Shown here: positions 1 to 13,700 of the stretch, piece after piece
Layout: each line of letters begins with the position of its first letter
Numbering within the stretch: position 1 is the stretch's first letter
Source: Rhynochetos jubatus
Lineage: Eukaryota; Chordata; Aves; Eurypygiformes; Rhynochetidae
Length of the DNA: 64,000 nt
Direction: 5' to 3'
NCBI GenBank assembly: GCA_027574665.1
Contig: CM050651.1
Span: 6,635,501 to 6,699,500, forward strand
Notes under the pieces: model-generated
Database searches by the model: none
What the model was told of the DNA's origin: nothing
Seen by the model: the letters and a program-made list of their open reading frames with translations, nothing else
Position numbers and translations under genes: made by a program

Positions 1-1342
1 TAATGTTTCTGCCAGCACTCACTGTTCTTGTTATTCAAGGTGCAGCAGCCATAACTCATGTCTGCCGGGGCGTTATTGTATGTATGCTTTGGAGTCAAGA
101 GAGCTCTTGGGATGTCTAATATAATGTCCTTTGCAATCTGTTATTAGAATATGAATCACCCTGCCAGTTAATCATATAATTATGAATGCTGAAGACATGA
201 AAACCAAGAGGGATTGAAAAGCAGATACTCCCAGATCAAGATCTGAAAAAATACAGGCAGACTAGTGAAGATCGGTTTTGAACTGTGTTGGATTGGTGCA
301 CAAAACTGGAAAATTTTAATCAAAAGGGCTTTTTGTCTTAGCTGCTTGTAATGACAATGGAGAAGAAAGGGAAAGAACATGCAAACTTCCATGTTCTGCT
401 AAAAATGGAGATGTAAAAGGAGAGATTCAGTGCATTCGGATGAAACCCAATATAATCAAAAAACAATAGATAAATACATCAAACCCTCTGTTTACCTGCA
501 CTGTCATTTTAAGCTAGAGGAGGCTGATGCATTTAGTCAGTCATCATCAGTACCGCACAGCATCATTAATCTCTTGCTTGTTTATGCCATAGTGTCGATT
601 TTCCTTCCCTTGCATGTACTTTGCTGCCACCTCCAGGAGGCTGTGCTTGTAAGCCTGGAAATTTAAAAAAAAAAAAAAAAAAAACCAAACCAAAAACCAA
701 CCTGTAATCGGCTGAAAAGGTACTTTGCTCTGACATGCAGCATTTCAAATTGTAAGCATGGCTTTAGTTTCATTTAAAAAAAAAAAAAATCACCAAAAAT
801 CTGTTTGCAGACACCATTCACAAGCATGGGTGTCATGATGGTTTACAGATGCAAGTGCTGCAGGCTGCTTGTTAGAAAGTAAAATGGTGCTTTAAAATAA
901 TAGCCTATTTAGCATAATGCTAAATTACAGAGGAAACCTCATAAAAATATATTTATGGCATATATTCATTCCAAATGTGTCTTGTGTGATTGTTATTCCA
1001 CCTAATTCCAGGAAAAGAAAAAGTAAATACACAGTTCTTAAATGGAAATATTTTACAGGGTCAGGATTTTTTTTTTTTTTATTTAAAACTGTGTTACGTC
1101 ATTTGAGGCACACTGCTAGCCCCTAGAAGTAGGCAGTAACGGCAGTGAAAAAAAAAAATCCTCTGGAATGAGAAGGTACTAGTGGCATCTTTCTACCTCC
1201 TTTGTTAATGAGAGGGTCAAGTTCAAGTGGATGGAAAATCAGGTATCATTAAGGAACTAATTTTTCCAAAAATTGTAATGAGGTGTTAAGTCTCGCAGCG
1301 CACAGTTGTGCACAATGAACTACAGAAAATTTGCCCTAAGAT
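1..1342. other. AT-rich intergenic DNA with homopolymer runs
   Basis: I see no gene here. The stretch is AT-rich and has stop codons in all frames at short spacing. It holds a 20-base A run at 665-684, shorter A runs near 776-789 and 1147-1157, and a 14-base T run at 1067-1080. The short open frames lack splice-site context or recognisable protein similarity, so I treat them as chance. Confidence 0.6.
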
Positions 1343-1760
1343 TAATCACGGAATCACTAAGGTCGGAAAAGACCTGTTAGATCATCTAGTCCAACCATCA
1401 ACCCAACACTACCGGACCCACTAGACCGTGTCCTCAAGCACCATGTCTACACGTTCCCTGAACACCTCCAGGGATGGTGACCCCACCACTTCCCTGGGCA
1501 GCCTGTTCCAATGCCTGACCACTCTCTCAGTGAAGAAATTTTCCCTAATACCTAACCTAAACTTCCCCTGAAGCAACTTGAGGCCATTTCCTCTTGTCCT
1601 ATCACCAGTTACCCGGAGGAACAGACCAGCACCCCCTTCCTACAATCCTCCTTTCAGGGAGCTGTAGAGTGATCAGGTCTCCCCTGAGCCTCCTTCTTTA
1701 GGCTAAACACCCCAGCGCCCTCAGCCATTCCTCGTAATAAGACTTGTTCTCCAGACCACT
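1343..1760 (-). mobile_element. CR1 LINE 3' fragment (degraded)
   Basis: Read on the plus strand it opens with aatcacggaatcactaaggt and runs through the familiar CR1 order: 'gaaaagacc', 'tagtccaacc', 'cctccagggatggtgac', 'cctgggcagcctgttcc', 'tcctatcaccagttacc'. This is the reverse complement of a CR1 3' end, so the element points to the minus strand. It is 5'-truncated, as most CR1 copies are, and has many substitutions, which suggests an old insertion. It has no coding capacity. Confidence 0.92.
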
Positions 1761-4700
1761 GGACTAGAACAAAAGCTTTTAAGATGCTATACAATTACTA
1801 ACATCTACTTAATCTAAGTCATGTACAACACAACTTTTTTCCCTCACATATAAATTTTTTCAGCCCTCTAGTCTTTTCTAATACCTTTCTTTGGATATTT
1901 GCTGACCTCATATTAATTCTGTACTGTACTTGACTCTCTTGACCACTTGCCATGCACCTTCACATGATCACAATCCCAAAGCTACGCTCACGTTGATAAT
2001 ACACTGGCAAGAGCTCTTTAACTCTGTCTGAACACCAAGCCATTTCCAAATCGCATCACTCGCCCCTTCTACATTCCCTTTCAACGGTCCCTTGTTTGCC
2101 TAACCACCTTTTGGGCTGTTTGCACAATACTGCAGCTAAATGAATTTCACCTGTGCCAAGCCGGTGTCCTACCTGGCTATGATCTAATACTTATTAAATC
2201 CTGATCGATCTCATTTTCATCCTTTTAAAAGGATTCAGAACTTGCTAAGGCTAACAGTATGTTCTGGTTGTAGGCGTAATATACACTTGGTTTTGGTATC
2301 ACCAAACCATAAAATCTTGAAGTCATAATTTACAACAGTGAAGGAAAGCTCACCAAAGAGATGCTACTAGAATTAGTTTCTATTAGATAAATAAGACTTC
2401 ACTGCAAGTAGGTTGTATGCTACTAGGACTTTCATTTTTATTATGAGTCTTCCTATCTCGAAAATACAGGATGCAGCCTAGTTCCCTTGTCTAGAATCTA
2501 CACTCCAGATTTTTCTGTCGCTGATTAACTGCCACAACTGGCAAATGAACATATCACACGCCATGGCAGAAATAGTCTGTACCAATGGATCAGGCATTGC
2601 CACACTCTTTCTTTGTAGAGAAGATCAGCATAGGTACTATGTATCACAGAATCCACAAGTTTAGTGCCGTTTGAGCAAGGTCGTTCTTCTTGGACTTGGA
2701 CAGAGTACATCCTACTGACAAGTGGTTTTGCACACATCACATAGATGGCAAGCTACCATCAAACACATACAAACGTCTTTCCATGTTATAGCTGAAGTGT
2801 TTTGCCAAAAATCATCCAAAATAACGTATACAGGGTAGAGTTATTTGGCTCCATTTTCACTTTTAATCTTGCAGTTGCTTAAATAAAGACTTAGATTGCT
2901 AAAGATGCGGTGTGTGTTCCACGGGTTCTTTTAAAATCACGTGGCAATAATCTTGCCAGAAAAAGTGGAAAGCATAATAAATATGTCTTCCATTGATTTC
3001 TTGCCCTAAGATCATTTCAAACGTATCAGAGCCATAAAAATGCATAGAATAGGTGCCCACAGTGTTTACAATAATACGGAACTATACATACTTTTTGGAA
3101 TTCAAAGGCTCAATTACTTTTCCTCTACTTTAGATACAATTCACTTGCTTTCCAATCTGATCAGCCTTTGCAGCAGCTATTAATTTGTACACAGTAGGTT
3201 GTGTACAACTCTCTCTACCGGAAGAGAGTAGTTTGAGAAGAAGACAATGCAAAAACTTCAGTAGAATGTTCACACGTAACTTGATAAAATTCGACCCGCA
3301 ATCCAGAAAATAGTGCATTATATGTCAATATTTCAGAATATTTCTAAAGTACTAAATAGATCAATACTACCAAAATAAAAGCAATGCGCTCAGACTAAGG
3401 ACTCAGCTGCCCGGAAAAATGCATCCGCAGTAGCCTGAATTGAAACAGTCAACTACTCTGGGATTTTGGACTAACATGGTCAATTCCCGAAAATCCCTTT
3501 GAAAGGGCATTGTAACACAGACTCTCTTTTTTTTTTTTTGTATTAGCTCTCCTGAAGAACTAAAATTCTGAACAAAATAAGTTCATGTTAAAGGAGAACC
3601 TGTGGTAATTCAAAGCACATCAACACGGCATATTTGTGTTATTATTTGGACAAGGGTGTGTCTGCTATAAAAATTTAATCACTTAGATAGCAATACGGAT
3701 TTTTGATCGTTTTCCTCTACCTTTTTTGTTTGGTTTTTTTTTTTAAATGCTATGTATAATCCCAGGATTTACATCTGAAAATGTCTGTAATCCAAGGAAA
3801 AACAGAAATTAAAATGAAAATAGTAAACAAACAGAGAATTCCTAAGACTTTTCCTGTTATTTACATCAACTTCTTTCTTATATCAAACAGGAATAAAAGG
3901 CTCACATAGCCTGTATATCTGAAATTGAGTTTTAAAACATGCTTCTAGAACACATTATTAACTCCATTACTGTTATAATAGTTTATAATTTTTCCACAGG
4001 AGAAAGCCGGATCACATTTTTCTCACTCTTGTTAACTTGTTATAGTTCCATGTAAACATAATCTCAATTAGATGTTCATCACATACAGCCTTCTGCTGTC
4101 AATAATCAGTATGGTTCTTCCCCAGAAGCCATCAATATGACCTACACACTGTATTTTCTCACTGGCAGGTCATGCATCAGCCACATGCTGTTTATTTGTT
4201 AGCTTCATTGATTTAAATGCTTTCACTTGCATATCCACGAGGGGGATAATATTAGCAGAGGCCCCACAACACAGACGCAATGAACTACTCAAAGCGAACA
4301 CACCATGAGATGAGCGTCCATGTCTTGAAGAGCAAGAAAACATTACATACTCTAAGTATATCAAGCTGCTTTTGCCATCTTGATTAAAGGGTAACAAGCT
4401 TTCAGGCATATATGTCCCTAACAGAGTTTATACACTCCATTTACCACGTAGTATCATTAATGTCCTTTTTTTTTTTTCCAGTTAAGATTTGTCTCCTTTT
4501 TCAAAATACAAAAATGCAAACTTTCTTTCAGTTTCCACTGCTGTTGTGACAATTAAAATAGATGGGAGAAAGAGTTCAAATCTCCAGCATGGAGAATGAA
4601 TCACAATTTCTGACACCTTTAAACCTGACAGAATTGAGCCCCTTGATCATCACATGAGGTTGATTGGAAACAGTATTGCTTTGTGTTAAAAGGAGGATTT

Positions 4701-7700
4701 CGTGCTCCCTTAGCCTTGCTTTACAGTCTCCATGAGATTACAGCAACTACAAAACACCCAAGAAGGTGTAATTTATAATTTCACCCCATAACAGCACAGG
4801 GGTCCTATTCCCTATATTCTGTGAACATAGGCAAAAAAATTGATGACATCAAAATCACAGGAAAAAATCCTGATCAAGACAAGCCACAAAAGAAAAAAAT
4901 TAAATTAGTGACCACTGTGACAGAGAGCGGCTCCTTTTTCAGGCTGAATCTCATTGAGACGAGAGTCCCAAGACAGTCCCATTTAAACTAATTTAGCATA
5001 AAATACCACTCCATATAATGGTGGCAATGTCTAGTCTCAACTGCCTCCTGCAATTTCCCTTTAATCTATAATGTTTTCCACCTTCTGTGCAATTTCATGG
5101 CAGAAAAATAATACTTACAAAGGCTACTTTAAAATAGTGTTTCTCGTTACAGACCATTAGTTGTAAAGAAATTGAAGTATCCTACAGCTCCTATTCAAAT
5201 GTAAATATTTGTGGGGTTTAACATCTTACTATTCAAAGCAAAACAAGCTATTCATTTGCCACACCTATTCAGAACATGTTGAATAATATTTACAGTCAAC
5301 ATTATTTTTTTCAAGTAAGTAGTATTTTCACTTGGCTCAATAATGAGTCTTTCAAATGTTGCTATCTAGTACGCTTTGCTACTAAATACCACAGCACCTT
5401 TTTCAGGAATTGTAACAAGTGCAGGAAAAGGTAAAATATTTCAATTACAACAGCACACTGTAAATAATAAATTGGGCAGTTCATAACTGCTATGCCCCAG
5501 GAGGAGCTAAGGCAGGATCTCTGAAATCATTATAATTCCTTCCTTGCTACCTTTTGTCTCAAGACGTTTATCAGTAACAGGTTAGTTCTTCCCAATTCCC
5601 ATCCCCCTTCCCATGTCCACCCTCCCGGGTATGAGGCAGAAAGGCTGGAAGGGCAAAAGCTAAAATAGAAATGCTGGCTGTTCCCATTTCTCTCGACTCA
5701 CCTTGTTCAGCAAACACAACAGACAGAACAGACAGCCTGAAAAGGGCAGCAGAGAAAAACAATCATGCAGAGGAGTGCGCTGAAGATCACTTATCCACTT
5801 ATTCCCAGGCAGGATGGCCCTCAGCAACCATGGAAGTCAATGCTGAATATTCCAGTAAGATCATACTGTTTGAGTAAACAATTGTATAACCTGTACTTTA
5901 GCTGACAGAAAATGGTGCAGTATTCTATTCCCTGCACTGACAAGGGATTTATTGGTATACTTGTTATTCCTCAAAACTGGTCTAGGTATTACACTGCTCC
6001 ACAACTGTACTGAATGTCTATGTGCAATTCTGTGTCTGAACAGTAGTGCTACAGATCCTTAAATGTTAATTACACATTACAGTAGTCCAATTTTCCCCAA
6101 CACATGCTTCCTTAGGAATATTTTTACAGCTACTTTACTACAATGTTTGAAGACTGATCTCAAAATCCGCTTTTCAGAGCAGATGTTTAACTTGTGTCTG
6201 AGTAAGAAAAGGAGACAGGAATACTTCCCTATCGATATTTTGCTTCACTACCATGCAGCTTAGCATATTTCCCACCAAAGCATTTCAGATGACCTCTAGG
6301 TTGCTAGCTAGCCAAGTACAAGTAACCACTTTTAGAGATTCAAGGTCATTCCGACCTATTTCCCAGCCATTTTTTAATGGCTCAACGAAGCTGCATTTTT
6401 CAAAACTTCTCAACATTCCCCCTCCGTTGTATTCCAGAAAGACTAGTGATTTGCATAGAAATAATTGGTGAAGGAGTGTTTTAAAGTATTGTTAATGCAC
6501 TGGAGAAGCTGCACTGCCTAGAATCATTCTGTTCTCACACATATTGCAAAGGCATTTTTTTCTACCTTAACTGCACTTAAATAATGATCTGTTGCTTGTG
6601 TAATTAAAAAAAAAAAATGTATACGAAACAGAATTCAGAACTGAACTACTCTCACGGGAATTTTCAAATATTAACAAGAGAAAACCAATTCCAAAGTGCA
6701 AAATAATGTAAGCTGCTTTCCGTCATAAGTTATTTATGATATATACAGACGATCTACACACTTGTGCTTCACATTCGCATCTAGGTAGTCATGAATGGAA
6801 TATATGTGGCCTGAGCCCCAGTCTCTCAGTAAATCAGCTGCCACTAAGTTGAAGTGGACGTATTAAAACTCACAACTGACTGCTGTAACAGTAGTTAGAG
6901 ACAATATCCTCAGTCCTCCAGTAGTAACTTGGAGTGCCAAGTTATCAAAGTCAGTTTCTGCAGTGTTTAAGAACCTCCTTTCTTTAATGCTACTTGCACA
7001 ACTACTAGCACAGTTGGCTCTTCAGAAAAGACGTGTTTAAGCTACATCACTCAGTGCCATCTCTTAGAAAGAGTAATCCTAAATATAACTGCTAGATTAG
7101 TGCAGTGTCTCATTCACTACACTTCATTTAGGTCTCCTAGTTTATGTTCAGATTTGCCTGTACCTGTGCAATCACACTTCTCCTGTAAGATCATTTCCAG
7201 GGACGTCATTCAACTTCCTTAACACACAGCATGGTCCCTCTTCTTTCGCCTACTCTGAACTCAGGCTGCTCTGACTCTGGAAAAAATTCCAGTGTAGAAA
7301 ATTCCTGTAAAGTCTTAAAAAAAAAAAAAAGTAAGGAAAAAAGTAAGAATGTCCCCACATTCACAACTCCCTCTTCAGCTCTAGTACAGGATCATCCCAC
7401 TACTTCTTGCACATATCTCATTCAACAAAGTAGTAAAGCTGGAGAAGAGATGAGGGAAAAAATAAAATGCTAGATAACACCAAAAACTTAAATAACCATC
7501 AAGCACAATTCCCTTTTCACTGCATTATATACCTAAAAAAAAGGTAATGTCTAAAGAGTTTTTAAAAGGCAAACACTGGTATTTTTAGAATATTTCAGTT
7601 CTTAAGGGATGCTATTAAAAGAAATTGAAGTTCCATTTTATTTGTCAGCTTACAAGCATGTCTGAAAAATACATCAACCTATGAAAAAGAGACGTTTTCA

Positions 7701-10700
7701 AATCTCCAGTCCACCAAAAATACCAAAACACAATGCACTTGTGGGAAGCAAGCTCTCCATGAATGAAAAATCCCATTTCTTGCTTGGCTTTTACTCAATG
7801 GTTCCATATGAACCCTGTTTTTACGCACTACCGGTGTTAGCTACTGTTCCAAGTCCGGTGCCTTAGCTGTTTGCACCTAGACGCCTGTGTTTCTTCTTAG
7901 AGATCCAGAAGATAACCTGGGAAACATTGCAATAGAGCTGCTGAACCAGCTTTTGCTTTAGTCTGGACCATTCACGTGGCTTCTGTGAAGACTGCTCTAT
8001 GTGAACAGGTCACTAAGTTCGTACGTCACACTCTCCGTTCACTCAGTTTAACTGGAGTTTGCCAAGCCTGTTCCCCTCTTGCTGGATCTGTGAATTTGTA
8101 TATCCACAAACACATAAGCTACAGAAAGACACCATGGCACAAGCGTCTCCTTTCTGTCATAACGAACCTGTTCTGCTTAGAGAAGAACCAGTGTAGTACC
8201 CAAGTTCTTGCGAGTTCTTCATTAAGCAAGGTATGTAGCCTTTCTGCGTGTGAACTGTCTAGAATGTAATTACAGTCAGCTTGTTCACACAGCCTTCAGA
8301 AAATTGAAGCTCTAGGACAAGTTACATCATTTTCTTTAAAAAAAGAAAAAAAGAGAAAACATGAGAAGGAACAATCTCATCAAAAACCGTAAATACCTCA
8401 AAAAATTTTGTTTTCATTTTCTAGCATATTCTGGTTTTTTAAACAAAAGGTATGTTCATAGAGGGATCAATTTCCAAAGAAGGGGCAAGATCAAAATTTA
8501 GTGATAGTTCAGTGACAGTTACATGTGAACAAGCTTTCAGCCCAGGAAATAGTTACAGGTGCATTTGTACTTCAAAACAATGATGCACATGAATTTTGGG
8601 TAATCATTCGCAAAAATTTCACAAACTACTTCCATCTATTATTTCAAACTTAGTGGGAAGCTCATGAGATCTCAGCTTTCCTGTGTTCTAATCTAATAGA
8701 AGTCAAAGATATGAAATTAAGAGACAGCTTGACAATACCCAAGGTCCCCCAAAGGAAAAGCAATTATTTTGTTGCTTACACCCACAGCAGCATGCCAAAC
8801 AGTGTTTATGAACTTGGATACCCTTCTCAGAATTGCAGGTTGGCAGTTAATGAGCCATTGATATACATACTTCAGAGGTGCATAAAATTAGGACAGAGGT
8901 AGAGTGCTGACCTAATAGACTTTTCATTCCAACTTCATCAGGTATCATTTTTACCAAAGTCAGAACGAAACTAAGACCTCGGGAAAGCCCACTGATTTCA
9001 AGAAATAGTCCCACTCCATTCCACAGTGACCTCACTGACGTCAGCAGGATAACTGATGCTACCGAAGCATGAATTCCACCTCTGCGCTTGACAACAGCCT
9101 GAGCAGGCACGGAGATGGAATCATGGTTTCGCCCTCTGCAGCCAGGGTTACAGTGTATTCCCAAGGAACAGGAGGGAATTGGCAGTAAAGTTGCTCCTTA
9201 CACAAAAGGCAGGTGCAGTAAAACAGTGACCTTGGACTGACAGGTATTTTCAAGCATATCATGTCGGCATTTTTCATGAGCACTAGATTTGGTGAAATGC
9301 AATGGGGTTTATTAGATTAATTGGTAATTATTAAATTAGCATTGATGATAGTACCCGAGAGTCTTGCCTTCAAAACCCTACCTAAGCACCAATAAAGGAT
9401 TTAACTAGAATCTAATTTAGTGTGAACTTGCAAATAAAATAAGTTTACTGATAATAAAATAAGCCCAAAGATCTATTTCCTTACTAAATATATTTGCAGG
9501 ACTTCCTGAGAATGGACAACTGCGATGCTACGTTGAAGTGCTATGAATTGGTTTCACTATGCAAGCTAAAAATAAAACCTGATAGATATCCTGTAGTAAT
9601 TGTCATTATTCATGTGATATTCTTGCAAGAAAGAATAATTAATGGACTTAAACCGGCCACTCACTTGTGCCAGAAAAGCAAGATTCTCTCCCACACTCAC
9701 TCCACCCCTTTACGTAGAGGAGAATCACGACGAAAACTAGGTCTTTTGGTGAATTAAGACATAAAGACAACTAAACACTGCCTCCAACAAACACCCTTTT
9801 CATCTTTTTCACCGCACAGGCACAACCGGTTGGTGGCACAAACCTACCAAGCAACCATGAAGTTGGTGTAGGAGTTTGAGACATAAAATTTTAAGTTATT
9901 TTCTCATTTTTGGTCATTAAGTGAATCAGAACTCCTTAATTTTGAGTCATGTTGAACGCCTTTCATTCCATTGTAAGAGATCCATCGTTATTTATCATGA
10001 CCCAATGAATATGGCAAATCAGTAAGAATAATGGCATCCGTTTTCTTCTAATCTTTCTGGGCAAGGACCGAGAAACGTACATCCCTACTAAGGCAGATGT
10101 GTCATATCCAAGTACATGAAACAGTTCGGCACACATGAAAACTCAGAAGAGGACAAATGAATTCAAAGTGAGAGTTTTGGAAGCCTGTAATGTCTGGCTT
10201 TATTTTAGTATCTTCCATGCTACTCAGGCTCAACTCATTTAATAAACTCAACAGCTTAAAGCTTAAACAATTAAAGAAAGGACATGTTGTAAGAAAAGAC
10301 ATATTAAAAGTGAAAGCCATACTCAGATGTAGCCATGTTAAAACCCAGAAAATTGTTATGAGCCCTATGCTTAGGAGAGAGCATTGTGCAGTTAATGTAA
10401 GTAATGAACCTTTCATGTGAAATGATGTAGTGTCACAACTCATTTGCATCCCACTTAAAGTGTAATTAAGTTTCCCTGACAGCATGGCTTATGGCTGAAA
10501 GAACAGACCTGGCTGCTAAATTAATCCAGAATCCCTCTAGTTAATAACACTCTGCAAAGAAAACTTAACACGCTTTCATTTAAGTTCCTAAACTTACATT
10601 TAGAGTGGCACTATAAGGAATACCAGAGAACGTTTCTGAGGGCTTCGAGCCACACTCCAATCGCACAGCTGACTTGAAGATCGGTGTACTGAACCCAAGG

Positions 10701-13700
10701 GACAACCCTTGACCCAAACCATAGTATAGAAGACACTGCAGCAACGGGTCTAAACACGTTTCCACTTTCTGTCGCTGTCGGAAAACTGACCTATGCACTG
10801 CAGGAACTCCATCACCAGGGGAACGTTCTCAACTGCAGAGAGAAACAGAAGGTCACCGTGAAAAGGTAGTACTAACTACAGAAAAACAGATGATATTCAG
10901 CTGGTTCATTATCTGTAATGACACTAATCCGATTTTTTGATAGAACAGTAACATCCAGCAATGCTCAGTAGCAGTCAACAGTTGGTTTGGTTTTAACTGA
11001 AAGAAGCCCCATTTATTATTAGCCACTCTTTTCAGCCACCTATAAAATCCATGCTCTAGAAAGGAGTTAGTGAAAACATTACAGGACTGTCTGCATAAAG
11101 CAGCCATGCTTTTACATTTTTGGGTAATATTTTATGTTTTATGAATCAGATTATTCTTTACGGAGTATCAATGTCAAGGTTCTACTTAAAGAAAGGTGAA
11201 ATGCTCCAGAATGCATAAATCCTGTAAAATCCACATGGATCTAAGAAAAGTTAACTCACCACCACGAACCACACGCTATGGACTGTCTAGGATATACAGT
11301 CTATAAACACTGTCATCTTATTTACCGTTATATTCCTGTACGCATGTTACCAGTAGCGAGGAACCTATGCAGTCCCCCCATTATTCTGAAAATCTCATTA
11401 GAGAGAATTCTGTTTCTGCCACTGGAAAGAATCCAATTTTAGCAGCTCCACAAGCTCATTCCCAAGAGTCACTTTGAAACATATTACACGAAAAACTGCA
11501 AAGTCAGAATCTGGATCCAAAAGGAACAGGTACACAGCCGCTATAATTAAACTGTAGCTGTTACAAAGGGCTTATTCCTTCCCTACAAGAGGATTAGTTA
11601 TAACAGCTTTTGTGACTACCAAGTATGACTAACTGAAAAACAAAAAGCATGTTTTGCAAAGTGTTTTGATGTTCTAGAAAGCAATTTCACTCTACAGCTG
11701 AAGAAAACGAAAGCTGGGAGCAGTTATTTTTTATACAAATAAATGTTCCGACTAGTCACGGAAAGCATGGTTTTACAGTGGGTGGTAATGGAACCTGACC
11801 GACCAAGTCTCTGAATTTGAGAGATTAAGCTATAGCTTGGTAATACGAACACCATCACTCCTTAAAAGATTGGTCAAAATTATTTCAAATATTTCCTGTT
11901 AAGGGGACGTTTTAGGAAAGCACGTTGTGCCCAGGAAGAGAACTTTAAAGCACCAATTATCCTGCCACAGTCATAATTTATAACTATCACTGCAAAACCT
12001 AAGGAGTACTTGAAGAGTAGCCCCTTAGATGATAGCACTGGCTCATTTGCCTGAATGTGACTTCCAACATAAGACAACCCAGTTTTAGCAATCCAGACCA
12101 GCTGCTGGTTTCAAATAGCTTTAGTCAGTACCTGACAGTAGGAACCGTCTATAGGATATAGGAATAGGATATATATATATTCCTGGATATAGGAATCTAT
12201 ATTCACAATGGTAAGGCAGCTGGCTCCCACATCTCTCCCAGACAAAATTTGTGACTTAATGTTTTGCCGTACACCAAATGAGAACTAATGGAGAAAATAA
12301 GGTACAGGAAAACTGTGTGCAAGTAAATATTCCAATAATAATTTACACTTAAAAAAAATTCTCCTAGATGTGATGAAAACAGGATTCATAGTCTCTGGCT
12401 TTCATATGGAGCCACCTGCAAGTCTAACATGTTACTCAAGGCCACACGCGTATCTCATCAGATACAACTGTGTCTTGGCCACACTTTCAGGGCAGCAAAA
12501 TTCAATTTTGCTTTAAATGCAATGAGGCTTTGAGTTGGTTTTGGAAGTAATTATCAAGATTTTATTGGCATTAACTGAACTAGTAACGTATCATAACAGT
12601 TGCATAGTAATACTGTATAATATTAAGAATACGAATGCTATTATACTCCCACCAATCAGGCAGTTAGGTATCAAAATACTACGTTTTTTAGAGCAGTAAA
12701 TAAATACACCTTCTTTTGACAGAGCCAGGGTGATCTCCAATTCCTGTGCTGTAACAGTGAATAGGAAAACATGTTCTAACAGAGTTAAACAGAGACCACC
12801 TACGGTCCTTCAGGAAGACCAAAAATTCTGAGGTAAAATGGAACAGCCAAGACTAAAAAGAAGGAAAAGCTGTTACAGTAGATTTTTTTCTCTAACAACA
12901 TCCTGGTTAAGTTTTGAAAACAGGGCACTTTAAATCAGGCCTAGAGCTTTAAAGTCATTGGAGCTTTAAAGTCCTCCCACATGGAAGGAATATAGCTGAA
13001 TATATTCTCTGCAACTTGTTACACTTCCTGTACATGCACGCCTTGTAACTGTATGCAAATAATTCTGGAGCATCCTATGTAAGTTACTCCCATTAGCTGA
13101 AAAGTCTCATTGCAGATGACATTCCATTCTGGATTTAATCCAAAACCCATTCCAGTCAAAAGGAAAAAAAATTATTTCCAGACTTGGGCTCTCTCCTCGG
13201 AGCCCAATCTTGTTTTATTGGCAAAAAGAAACTGTTCAAGCTCAGAAATCAGGCTCCTGACCCTGATCAATCTCTTCTTTAAGTATTGGATAAAAGCTCA
13301 TATATTCTTCCAATCATATATCTATGGATAACATGGAATTCATTATTCTCAGGTGGCAAATACTTGCAATGAATCAATGATGCATCATTACAACTGCTCC
13401 AGCTTATTTCCACTTTTTACAGCAGCTCGGTCCCTTTGCAGGGCATTTAAAAGAAAGTCATTAAAATTTCAACCTCATTCATCATGTGTTTTTCGCAAAG
13501 TAGTTTGAACTAAAGCCTTTTCAAATACTCCAAAATATTTTCGTTACCTGCATTACTCAGCCAAGGATCTCCAAGTTTCTCTACTATTTCACAATCATTT
13601 ATTATTTAGGGATTATTCAACTGATTCCCCAACAAAAGTTTCAACATACAAATTTAAGAAATACAGAAGATTACCTATGGAAAAGAATTACTGAACATTA

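Noticed and set aside
10102..10485. 127-codon minus-strand open frame in the desert
   Set aside because: Leucine- and serine-rich, overlapped by another open frame on the opposite strand, no splice context and no recognised domain.
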